From NCBI GenBank assembly GCA_030710605.1, contig CP092868.1, forward strand, positions 30,693,363 to 30,757,362: a stretch of DNA of 64,000 bases, in the 5' to 3' direction. The notes under the pieces are model-generated. The model did no database searches. It saw nothing but the letters and a program-made list of their open reading frames with translations, and was not told where the DNA came from. Shown here piece by piece: positions 42,405 through 52,019 of this stretch. The stretch's first letter is position 1; the number at the start of each line of letters is the position of its first letter. Source of the DNA: Cordylochernes scorpioides (lineage: Eukaryota > Arthropoda > Arachnida > Pseudoscorpiones > Chernetidae). Made by a program: the position numbers and the translations under genes.

Positions 42405-43958
42405 TGTTGTTGTTTCTTATCCTCTTGTACAAAGATTACACAAATTCAAGGAGTATATGCTTCTCGAGCTGTTTGATGATAAGCAGAGGTCTCTCCCAAT
42501 GGTTCTTAATTTCATGGAATGTAGTGTAGGGATCATGGAATTATTGATTATGGCACCATGATTCAGGCACACTTTTGTGAAAGTCTGACTTTGCCTTGTA
42601 CTGTTGTTTCTTATTCCCTTGTGTAAATATTACACGAATTCCATGAGTTCATTCATGGAATGGGGTGCAGCTTTCAATGATTCAGGCACACTTTGGTGAA
42701 AGTCTGATTTTGTCTTGTAATGTTGTTTCTTATCACCTTGTGTAAAGATTACACGAATTCCACGAGTTCATTCATGGAATGGGGTGCAGCTTTCAATGAT
42801 CCAGGCACACTTTGGTGAAAGTCTGATTTTGCCTTGTACTGTTGTTGTTGTTTCTTATCCCCTTGTGTAAAGATTACACGAATTCCACGAGTTCATTCAT
42901 GGAATGGGGTGCAGCTTTCAATGATCCAGGCACACTTTGGTAAAAGTCTGATTTTGTCTTGTACTGTTGTTTCTTATTCCCTTGTGTAAATATTACACGA
43001 ATTCCATGAGTTCATTCATAGAATGGGGTGCAGCTTTAAATGATCCAGGCACACGTTGGTAAAAGTCTGATTTTGTCTTGTACTGTTGTTTCTTATTCCC
43101 TTGTGTAAAGATTACACGAATTCTATGAATTCATTCATGGAATGGGGTGTAGGGATGCAGCTTTTATTGATCATGGCACCATGATACAGGCACACTTTGG
43201 TCAAAGTCTGACTTTGCCTTGTACTGTTGTTGTTGTTTCTTATCCCCTTGTGTAAAGATTACACGAATTCTATGAATTCATTCATAGAATGGTGTGTAGG
43301 GGTGCAGCTTCTATTGATCATGGCACCATGATCGAAGCACACTTTGGTGAAAGTCTGATTTTGCCTTGTACTGTTGTTGTTGTTTCTTATCCCCTTGTGT
43401 AAAGATTGCACCAATTCCATGAGTTCATTCATAGAATGGTGTGTAGAGATTCAGCTTTTGTTGATTATGGCACCATGATCCAGGCACACTTTGGTGAAAG
43501 TCTGACTTTGCCTTGTACTGTTGTTGTTGTTTCTTATCCCCTTGTGTAAAGATTACACGAATTCCATGAGTTCATTCATGGAATGGGGTGTAGGGGTGCA
43601 GCTTTGGTTAATCATAGCACCATGATCCAGGCACACTTTGGTGAAAGTCTGATTTTGCCTTGTACTGTTGTTGTTGTTTCTTATCCCCTTGTGTGAATAT
43701 TACACGAATTCCATGAGTTCATTCATGGAATGGGACATAGGGGTGCAGCTTTGGTTAATCATAGCACCATGATCCAGGCACACTTTGGTGAAAGTCTGAC
43801 TTTCCCTTGTACTGTTGTTGTTGTTTCTTATCCCCTTGTGTAAATATTACACGAATTCCATGAGTTCATTTATGGAATGGGACATAGGGGTGCAGCTTTG
43901 GTTAATCATAGCACCATGATCCAGGCACACTTTGGTGAAAGTCTGACTTTGCCTGTAA
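42405..43958. repeat. Tandem array 1, 119/147-bp units
   Basis: Eleven units are anchored at TGTTTCTTAT (42411, 42605, 42724, 42849, 42968, 43087, 43234, 43381, 43528, 43675, 43822). After the first spacing of 194, spacings are 119-125, then five of exactly 147 bp. The long units carry an extra block with ATCATGGCACCATGAT. Each unit contains short palindromes around GTGTAAA-ATTACACG and CCATGAGTTCATTCATGG. Confidence 0.92.
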
Positions 43959-44690
43959 TTTGAGGCTCTTTGTATACAGAGAGGATGAAAGTATTCATTG
44001 TTTTTTTACAAATAAAGAACGAATTTCTGCAATTATTGAATTGAATATGAAAAAGAGTTGGGAAAAGTCTTACCTCATCACTGGTGAACGTTCCTTATCA
44101 AAATATCTAACAAGATTTACTACTGATGAACCAAGCCATCTCAATACTTTTTTCATATTAAATTCTCTAAATACACAAAAATTCGTTTCTTAATTTTAAT
44201 TCTAAAGAATAAATAATGTTAAATAGTTGTTTTGTTGAATTATTATTTTAGTTAGAATTTACTTAATAAATGAAAAAAAAAAGGTACAAAAGTGTGAAAT
44301 TGTGCTAAGAACAGGTTGATAAATTTCAATAGAAAGGCACAAAACATAACAAATTTTGAACGTGTAACTAAAAGTTGCTGATGTCTTACGCCATCTATCG
44401 GAATAAATATAAACTAATCGCTGATTTTTTTTTTAGTTATTCAAGAATAGACCAAAGACTTTTTTTATTATTATCCCTAGTACACGTGGTACAGGCCATG
44501 ATAATCATGGTGGGTAGAAGTAGGTGACTGCTTTTTACTGTAAGCGCGCCACATGTCTACACATGTGAAAGCAGTTCGACTTTGCACTTACAAATGTGCC
44601 AGAGCCCCGTTCGGTTACTTGTACTCGCTGGTGGTGTTGGACTTTTGCAAGAATCGGGCGCCATTGGAGCATTTTTTTAAATCAGAAAAA
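43959..44690. other. Non-coding, with AGATGGC-type dispersed repeat
   Basis: GTAACTAAAAGTTGC...CGCCATCTATCGGAATAAATATAAACTAA (44365-44420) recurs near 46290-46345, 47205 and 63815. No gene was recognised. Confidence 0.55.
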
Positions 44691-44696
44691 GTGTCC

Positions 44697-44768
44697 AATG
44701 CGGGAATCGAACCGAGTCGTAGTGGTCGAAAACCAAACGGTTTAACCAGCCTTCCACCGACCCCCCGG
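44697..44768 (-). repeat. tRNA-like sequence, SINE or tRNA pseudogene
   Basis: The minus strand has a B-box GGTTCGATTCC, an A-box-like GGCTGGTTAAACC and a possible anticodon-loop TTTTCGA. Acceptor pairing is poor. It is probably a tRNA-derived SINE head or decayed tRNA. Confidence 0.5.
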
Positions 44769-44801
44769 CCAAAGACTAGATTTTGATTATTGTTGCTTTT
44801 T

Positions 44802-44803
<2 letters not shown>

Positions 44804-44842
<39 letters not shown>
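44804..44842 (+). repeat. Poly-G run of 39
   Basis: An uninterrupted G39 follows a T run. It could be a G-quadruplex-forming tract or an assembly error. Confidence 0.9.
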
Positions 44843-44844
<2 letters not shown>

Positions 44845-45060
44845 TTTGAGATACAGCTTGTACCACGGTGATTAGGGCCTAAAGCCTGAAACGCGTATGT
44901 AGTTAGATTTTCTTGATTAATCAAGAAAAAGTATTTGGCCCTTATATGGAATAATTAAAAATAAACGATAAATTATTATTCCAACAGATCGCGCAATCAA
45001 TCAGCAACTTTTAGTTTTCTTTTAGATTTCTTTAATTTAATCTACCAAGCTGTTCTAATA

Positions 45061-45243
45061 CAGTAATCCCTCGTTATCACGAACTCGGATTATACGAACT
45101 CTCGGTTTGCGCGAACCGTTTCTTTTCCGTTTATACATTTATTCGGTTTATAAATTCGGTTTATACGAATTCGGTATATATTCTTTTAAGACGAAAAGGG
45201 TATTTCGTTCTCCCGTTGAGTTCGTCTTAACGAGGGATTACTG
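45061..45243. mobile_element. pogo/Tigger-type MITE
   Basis: A 183-bp element with inverted ends CAGTAATCCCTCGTTA/TTAACGAGGGATTACTG, flanked by TA on both sides. Typical of pogo/Tigger-derived MITEs. No coding capacity. Confidence 0.88.
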
Positions 45244-45401
45244 TATTGTGTTTAAATGTACTGATTACACATATAGCTTGAACAAACACAACAATATAAA
45301 CAGTTTTATTTAAAAAGAGACCGAACATTTCCCTCGTAAGGCAAGCTACAATTCGGCAATGTATTCCTATCAACAAATTTCAAGGGATCACAGATATTAT
45401 A

Positions 45402-45642
45402 AAATTTTACACTAATAAATTTACTGGCAATGTGTTTCTTTTAAATATCATCAAATATTATCTCTACAGACCTTACTGCAATGATATGAGTTATTGAATG
45501 AGAGGGCTTGGCTCATTCAATAACTCATATCATTGCAGTAAGGTCTGTAGAGATAATATTTGATGATATTTAAAAGAAACACATTGCCAGTAAATTTATT
45601 AGTGTAAAATTTTAACGATAGATGGCAATAAAAATTTAATTT
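45402..45642. mobile_element. Tailed perfect palindrome
   Basis: Two identical inverted 103-bp arms (45400-45502 and 45512-45614) surround a 9-nt centre, followed by a 28-nt tail containing AGATGGC. The 12-bp duplication ACAGATATTATA lies at 45390-45401 and 45643-45654. The perfect arms point to recent formation or ongoing correction. Confidence 0.88.
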
Positions 45643-45654
45643 ACAGATATTATA

Positions 45655-46404
45655 GAAAGAAGAAGTTAAGTTAACCGAATTAACGCGGAATATTACAATA
45701 TTCATAGAATTTTATTGTCACGTATGCCCACAACAAAATGCTAAATTAGCAAAACGACATATCAAAGTATCAAATTAGAATAAAGAGTTAAACACTAAGT
45801 ATCAAATACGACATGTAAATAATGAGGAAAACTAGTGAACACATTATAAACACTAATTAAAATTCTATCACAGATTCAAACGGCCTACATTCCGTGGTGC
45901 CAGATCAATCCTCACTAGATCGCAGAAGGGTAATTGCTCCAGAAGAAATAGAAATCGATTTAAGTTTTATTGGAACACCCATAATTGGCTCTCAATTTGA
46001 ATTGATTTTAAAACGCTGGTTTGATGAACCTCCCAAAATTCACCGGGGTACCAGATTAAAAAAAAAAAAAATACCAACTCTTCTGGAAAATATTCTGTGA
46101 ATTATTTAAACTTCTGTCTGTCTTGAAAATTACTTTGAATGGATGCTTTAAAATACATTTGATTTTAAAAGGTTTAATTCAATTTACTTGTTTTACTTGA
46201 ATATTTTTTGAACCCTAAAGAAGTAATCAAATAATATCGTTTGATTTAAATATTACAATATATTGTTTAAAGAAAAAAGCATACGATCGTGAAGTTAAAA
46301 GTTGCCGAAGACTTGCGCCATCTGTTGAAATAAATATAAACTATTCGTTGATTATTTGTCAAGTGTTCCCAACAAAATGCAAAATTAGTGAATACATGTT
46401 AATT
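45655..46404. other. AT-rich non-coding stretch
   Basis: A 68-codon frame at 45894-46100 follows a CACAG acceptor-like site but has no recognisable features. The GTTGCCGAAGACTTGCGCCATCTG repeat lies at about 46303. Confidence 0.5.
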
Positions 46405-46575
46405 TTAGCGAACCACTGGGAGGGTTAACCACTGATAAGCCAGGCCCTCCCATTAATTTTTCTATTGCAGTAAGGGCAGTATAAATTGTTTAAATTTTTA
46501 AAAGAATCATACGCGTCTATAATAGTTTCGAATTTTGGTAACAGATGGCGCGCTAATGCATCATTTATATATATA
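46405..46575 (+). repeat. Palindrome family P, right half with tail
   Basis: CCACTGGGAGGGTTAACC...AGAATCATACGCGTCTATAATAG...AACAGATGGCGCGCTAATGCATCA matches the right arm and tail of the 57.8 kb element. Confidence 0.75.
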
Positions 46576-46599
46576 TAATTGCCTTATTCTGTCTGAAGC

Positions 46600-47445
46600 T
46601 CATGGATAGAATGCGCGCCCATTGGCTGCCGGAGAACACGTGTCCTCCCTGCCCCCCTCTAGACAACCCTGTTATCAGCTGTGTGATACATACACCTGTC
46701 TATAGCGGTCACTTTAGGCAACCCTGTTATCAGCAGTGTGATACATACACCTGTCTATACAGACCACCCTGTCTATAGCGGCCACTATAGACAGCCCTGT
46801 TATCAGCTGTGTGATACATACACCTGTCTATACAGACCACCCTGTCTATAGCGACCACCCAAGACAACGTTTTTAAAATATATTCGCACTCGGGTAAAAC
46901 CATGGCGTTGCCCGGGCCATTCGTCTAGTAATATATAACTCTACACACATTCTCTCCGACAGATGGCGCAAGCCATCAGCAACATTTAGTTACACGATAA
47001 GAAGATGCCTTTTTCTTAATTTACCTGATCCCAGTACAATTTTCACTTTTGTATTATTTTTTCCCAATATATTGTTTGTTTGAAACAGATAAGGTGATTG
47101 TTTCCAACTATACCTAAATTCAAAAGGATTGTTAAACTATGAATTGATATGAAAAAACATTTTCTTGCTACTTAAATGAGCATATGAATATGGTAGAGAT
47201 CCATCTATCGGAATAAATATGACCTAAAGGTTGATTTTTTTTCATTTCATTCTTGAATAAGGTCCAAAATACTTTTTATTTATTCATACACGCTGAAGAG
47301 AACCAACCGCCTAAAAAAAACGTTCGTGGTTGGCAAAAGACCATCTTTTTGTTCTCCGGAACATGAACATTTTGAGAACTATCAGATTTATTGGAGTGAA
47401 AGTGTGATTCCAGAGAATATTTGGGATGCTTCCAAGTTCAAAAGA
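46600..47445. repeat. Dispersed repeat D, copy 1
   Basis: Homologous to 63380-64000, the second copy, including GTTGCCCGGGCCATTCGTCTAG and the (dis)continuous block to AACATGAACAT. It starts with three units of about 74 bp around CTGTTATCAGCTGTGTGATACATACACC (46665-46865), where copy 2 has one. Confidence 0.8.
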
Positions 47446-47456
47446 TCTGAATAGAT

Positions 47457-47657
47457 CAGGGATCGGCAACCTTTTATAAGTCGGAAGAGTCAAAAATTAC
47501 AAAATTTCAGAGTTTTTAAAGTGCGCTAGAACATTTTTTCTTACCAAGTAATTAATAGTACTCGTAAAAATAAAGTTTTTATTTATGAGAATACTACACA
47601 CATCTTCACATTCAAAGAGCCGCATGTGACTCGCGAGCCTCAGGTTACCGACTCCTG
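47457..47657. mobile_element. hAT-type MITE
   Basis: A 201-bp element with ends CAGGGATCGGCAACC / GGTTACCGACTCCTG and an 8-bp duplication GAATAGAT/GAATAGAC. The internal GAGCCGCATGTGACTCGCGAGCC is typical of this hAT MITE group. Confidence 0.85.
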
Positions 47658-47665
47658 GAATAGAC

Positions 47666-48879
47666 AGTTGATGTTAATAAATACATACAGCTTTATTAAG
47701 ACCACCGGTCTTATACAGATTCACCACAGGAAGAAAGGAAGCATAGATGGAGCTCCTATATTCCAGGCAGCACAGCATAATGTTAATAAATATGATATAT
47801 TTTGGAGTGAAGAATAACGTTAGATTCGATTTGGAATATCAAATCAGAGAATGAAATCATTTGTTTGATGATATCGAAAAGAGAAAAGAAGACGTAAAAT
47901 ATTTCTTGTCTTCTTCTTCTTTCTTATCTCTACACTGGGTGAAGTAGAATGCGTCTGCCTTTGTCATTAAGACTGGGAGCACTAGTTAGTAGCAGGCCGA
48001 CTTAGCTCCAAAAGAAATGGCCGCCTCTGACATGAGGAACAGACGCCATGTGCAGCCACTCCTAACATGGAGTACAAACGCTGCTCATCCTGTATACCTG
48101 GATCAGGAGCCCTTACAGGGTACTATCAGCCGGGCCAGCTGAGTCCAGTTTTTTTTAGCGAACTTGTTACTGCTCTCTCCCCTCCTTTTTCATCCGGGCT
48201 TGGGACCGGCAAAGACGGAGTTATATTTATTGTCCTAAAGTTCAACGATGAAACTTGACAATCTCTTCTGTAGAGAAATTTGAAAACAAATTTTTACTTC
48301 CATTTTATCAACAATATTGTCAATTATTTTTTTTTATCTTTCTATTTATAAAATACTAAAAAATCATCCCAAAAAGTTTATAATTTCCTGGAAACCTTTT
48401 AAATGTGTGTATTTTTCCCTTATATTAAACAAGAACGCGAACAAAAAGATCTTTCTTCAATTAATGCATGCTGTTAATGAGCTGTTGATACGAACACAAC
48501 CTCTTACAGTAAAATGTTAACACTACCTCTTTGTAGTACAGCCACGATGACAGGGCTTCTCTGATGACGGTCATAATAAACCCAATATCAAGATGAACTG
48601 TTGTTGTTGTTGTCGTGTCCAAAGAAGAGTCTCAGACGTCTCCATGCATCTCTATTACAGCAGCAGCAATATCCACTATCTTGGGTGTGTAAAGCTGCTG
48701 CTCAGGTTCTAAGTTAATTTTCTGCCAGGTTGCGGCCATTTCATTAGAAAATGGGTGCCGTTGCCACGTTAGTCACCTTGGAAACGAACCAGAATTTGGT
48801 CAAATATTCCAAGGGTCCAGGGGGGACCGCAGGGAGGTATGGTCGGACTTCTCTCCCCCCCCCCCCCCCATCAAGATGA
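47666..48879. other. Mixed non-coding repeats
   Basis: AAATGGCCGCCTCTGACATGAGGAACAG at 48016 recurs at 63336. A (TTG)n lies near 48600 and C15 at 48855-48869. No coding region was identified. Confidence 0.5.
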
Positions 48880-49181
48880 ACTCTAAATGACATTAGAAAT
48901 TTTATGACAATTTGACAATTAAAACAAGTTTATTGACAACTAGTCAACAGTAAAGTAAGGTTTAAAAATTAGATTTAAAATAAAGAAAAATATTTACAAT
49001 AGACGTAGCCTTCTCCGAAGGAACGTCTGGATCCTATCAGGAGTTTAAAGCCGTCTTGAGTTCAGACAAGCTCTTGCCAATTCTGGAGTTCTTGTACCTT
49101 ACATGCTCTATGACAATGTTGAGGAATTTAGAGAAAATTATCTTGTCTTTAAGCGAGAGTATCTCGAGGAGAAATTTAATA
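48880..49181 (-). pseudogene. LINE 3' fragment
   Basis: The minus strand is open for about 48 codons ending ELKTALNS at a stop (49037-49039). A 3' UTR with a poly-A signal-like TTTATT complement follows. Word similarity with the 62.8 kb fragment (TTTATTGACA...TTGTCAA) suggests a related LINE. It is cut on the right by the tailed palindrome at 49193. Confidence 0.45.
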
Positions 49182-49236
49182 TTAGAAATTTTTTATTTCT
49201 TCAAATTAAAGATACTTCAGCCAGTAAATCTTTTTT

Positions 49237-49285
49237 ATTGTCTCGACGTTTCGACAAAAATCTTTTATCCTCGTCAGGAGCGAAC
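49237..49285 (-). ncRNA. Hammerhead ribozyme motif D
   Basis: The minus strand has CTGACGA, helix II GGATAAAAGATTTTTGTC and GAAAC-GTC. All core positions are intact. Confidence 0.78.
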
Positions 49286-49359
49286 AAAAATTAAAACATC
49301 AGGCAAAGCGTTAGAAATTATTCGAAGAGAATAACGCTTTGTCTAATGTTTTAATTTTT

Positions 49360-49407
49360 GTTAGCTCCTGACGATGACAAAAGATTTTTGTCGAAACGTC
49401 GAGATAA
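49360..49407 (+). ncRNA. Hammerhead ribozyme motif E
   Basis: CTGACGA, helix II TGACAAAAGATTTTTGTC, GAAAC-GTC. The core is intact and lies in inverted orientation to motif D. Confidence 0.78.
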
Positions 49408-49494
49408 TAAAAAAGATTTACTGGCCGAAGTGTCTTTTATTTGAAGAAATATGAATACCGGCCAGGCAGCCTCTATCTTTACGATTGAAATTTT

Positions 49495-49785
49495 ATGGTT
49501 AAATAAATTAACTCCATAGTGTATTGTAAATAGAAACAATAATACAACTGGAAATTGTTTAACAGAATAGAACTGAAATCACTTCTAAAAAACACGTTGT
49601 TTTTGATAAAGGTTGGTGTTGAGTTCTCAGAGATATATTATTTTGTTTATTAATTTAATTTTTTTGTGATTATGTATATATTGACCGCTGACTATCTTTG
49701 TATATAATTGAGCTTTTTTTAAATAAAGTGTGAGTAGTAATTTAGTAGTGCTTTATTTTCTCTTTGGTAGAGTCATTATCGGCAC
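49495..49785. other. Non-coding, possible LTR edge
   Basis: AATAAAGTGTGAGTAG near 49720 looks like an LTR polyadenylation region, but no partner was found. Confidence 0.35.
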
Positions 49786-49905
49786 TATTGGGGTGTCGCC
49801 TGGGCATTGGAATCACCATTGGGGTGTCGCCTGGGCATTGGAATCACCATTGGGGAGTCGCCTGGGCATTGGAATCACCATTGGGGAGTCGCCTGGGTAG
49901 TTGAA
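49786..49905 (+). repeat. 31-bp tandem repeat, about 3.8 copies
   Basis: Units of ATTGGGGTGTCGCCTGGGCA plus TTGGAATCACC. The last two have GGGAG in place of GGGTG. Confidence 0.9.
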
Positions 49906-50542
49906 AGCCTATACAGTCCTCTAAAGTAAACGCCATACGGCTTCTAATTCGTTAAGGAAAAGGGAACCTTAACAGTTGGTATTCGGCTAATCAAAATTCT
50001 TTTAGAAATTAAACTAGTTTTGAACCGATAGACCTCATGCCTCAGTAGCGAATTCACCCAGCAATTTTTACAGTTTAATTATAAAAATACCGAGTTTCAC
50101 TACTGTATTTAATTATTCTGTTTATATATCCAGTACTTGAAAGACATTCTTGGTTAAGGTATTTGACGAATCTATAAAAATAAGCTTTAAGATGTTTTAT
50201 CCTTGAAGGTTGGGAGGTAACCCAGAGTGAGGTGTCGCTTCACTGAGGCAAAACGTACTCCAGTAATCTCGTTTATTGACATAAATTGACTGACCGCTGG
50301 TAGCTAAAAACTGTCGCTATTTATATACAAAATTATATGAAAACCATTATGCAAAATAGGATATTTGCATATCCATAATTCAATATGCAAATACACTACA
50401 GAAGATATGATGGAATGCTTGCGATTTGAATGAATACATAATAAAGAAGTATATTTTACAAGAGAAGGAATCGTCTGACATCATCTTGAAGAAGGAATCA
50501 AAGTTTACAGCGACGTGTTTCTTCTATTTGTGCTGTATAATC
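49906..50542. other. Non-coding stretch
   Basis: No gene or repeat was recognised. Confidence 0.5.
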
Positions 50543-50576
50543 GGCAGGCTTTCGGACTTTGACGTCCTTCAACAGG
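50543..50576 (-). ncRNA. Hammerhead-like motif, variant core
   Basis: The minus strand has CTGTTGA, helix II AGGAC...GTCC and GAAAGC. The A of CUGANGA is U here. The layout fits Penelope-type hammerheads. Confidence 0.5.
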
Positions 50577-50610
50577 TAACTATCCAAGAAACTAGAAGAT
50601 AATATATATA

Positions 50611-51157
50611 TGTAGTATATTTTGAGTTAGTTAGATCACAACCTTCTTATAATATTTATCATAACCCCATATCTATATAAAAATATGTATCGAACAATGG
50701 AAGTGACAAATAAAACAAAAGAGGTAAAGGTAGATCAGACGACGCCATAACCCAGACGAACAGGTGTTTATGATAATGAGTTCAATCACCCCGTCAACAG
50801 GTGGCCAGACGTGATAAACAACCCGGCGCCTGACAGGTGGCGTGATTATGGGAGCCAATCAGAACTCTCCGCCATATGCGAGCAGCCAATATAAAAGAGC
50901 CCAGAAATGGGACAAAGTTAGTTGTTCAGTTAGTTGTTTTCAGAGCGACGCCGTTATACGGTCGGGTTTCTCACCCCTATCCGCGATGTAGGGCATCCGT
51001 GGCGCCCGTGGTCTGTCTGTCTTCGTCCGTGGTCTACCTCTACCTTCTTGGAGTTACCATCTAGACCTGCCTCTGTCTCTTGCTGTCCCCGTGCGGGAAT
51101 CCCATCACACACCCACGACCACGACTGCCCAGTACATTCCACATCGGGTTTACTACA
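50611..51157 (+). repeat. Solo LTR, family S2
   Basis: 547 bp, TGTAGTA...TACTACA, flanked by TATA on both sides inside an (AT)n tract. It contains a TATA box (AATATAAAAG near 50889) and an initiator-like GTTAGTTGTTCAGTTAGTTG about 30 nt on. Confidence 0.75.
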
Positions 51158-51178
51158 TATATATATATACATGTATAT

Positions 51179-51435
51179 TGTAGCGTAGAAATCAAGTCTT
51201 TGTATATCTGGGGATGTGAAAGTATTTATTGATAACGTCACCACGGCGACTAGTCGACAAATATTAACAACTCAACAACCCTATCTACAGCTAGAGAATC
51301 TCGATCAAGCAAGTAAGAAATATTTTAAAGATTATTTTACAAATACAGAGTAATATATATATTTATAATCTGTTGAATATTTTCATTGAATTATATTAAA
51401 TTAAAATATAAAATATTAATTATTTCTTCGCCACA
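51179..51435 (-). repeat. Solo LTR of Gypsy-4 family
   Basis: 257 bp, homologous along its length to 15966-16215, flanked by ATAT (51175-51178 and 51436-51439). Only 21 bp separate it from solo LTR S2. Confidence 0.9.
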
Positions 51436-51439
51436 ATAT

Positions 51440-52019
51440 GTTTACATAATTATAAATTTTCTTAATGAAATGAATGATTATTATACAAAAATCTTTTTAT
51501 ATATCTATTTAAACAAATTAATTTTGAGAAAAGAGAGAGGATGACTGCTATAAAACCATCTGAAAGAAGTATATTTATGAAAGTTTAGAGTTTAACAGAA
51601 CCGTATTTTCAAGATTATTTTTATTGTATAAACATAAAAATAAAATATTATTAATTAGTCAAAATTTCCTTTTAAAAATACAACAATGGGCTAGAAGAAT
51701 TAGTAAAAAATCGATATAAAAGATATGACTATTAGAAATAGTTGTCGGTAAAACTTTCAGCTCATCTGAGACTTTTTTTGGAATTTAATCAAAGAATTGA
51801 ATAATATATGTAAAGTTAAAAAAGAAAAAAATCTCTCCGGAATTGTAAAAATAATTTACAAGTATAAAGAAAAAATGTATCTGAAATATGAAAAAAAAAA
51901 AAAACTTGAAAAGGATCAATAAGAAATTCAAATTTTGCTGATATTATTTCAAGATTCAACCCACATATTTTCAATTTTATTTGCTGAAAGTATATTAATC
52001 TATGATGGAAGTAATGAAA
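51440..52019. other. AT-rich non-coding stretch
   Basis: No gene was recognised. It leads into tandem array 2. Confidence 0.55.

Larger units (their letters stand above)
49193..49486. mobile_element. Tailed palindrome with two hammerhead motifs (PLE-like)
   Basis: A 294-bp element between GAAATTTT at 49185-49192 and 49487-49494. It is the same family and nearly the same length as 14254-14545, with the tail on the right end (GAATACCGGCCAGGC...TTTACGATT). Confidence 0.8.

Noticed and set aside
44804..44842. Poly-G as telomeric repeat
   Set aside because: Arthropod telomeric repeats are TTAGG-type; a pure G run is not telomeric.
44553..44866. Short frames over the tRNA-like sequence and poly-G
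   Set aside because: One contains a Pro run from the G39 tract; neither resembles a protein.
45894..46100. 68-codon frame after an acceptor-like CACAG
   Set aside because: No paralogue, domain or donor site; surroundings are AT-rich repeats. Not strong enough to call an exon.
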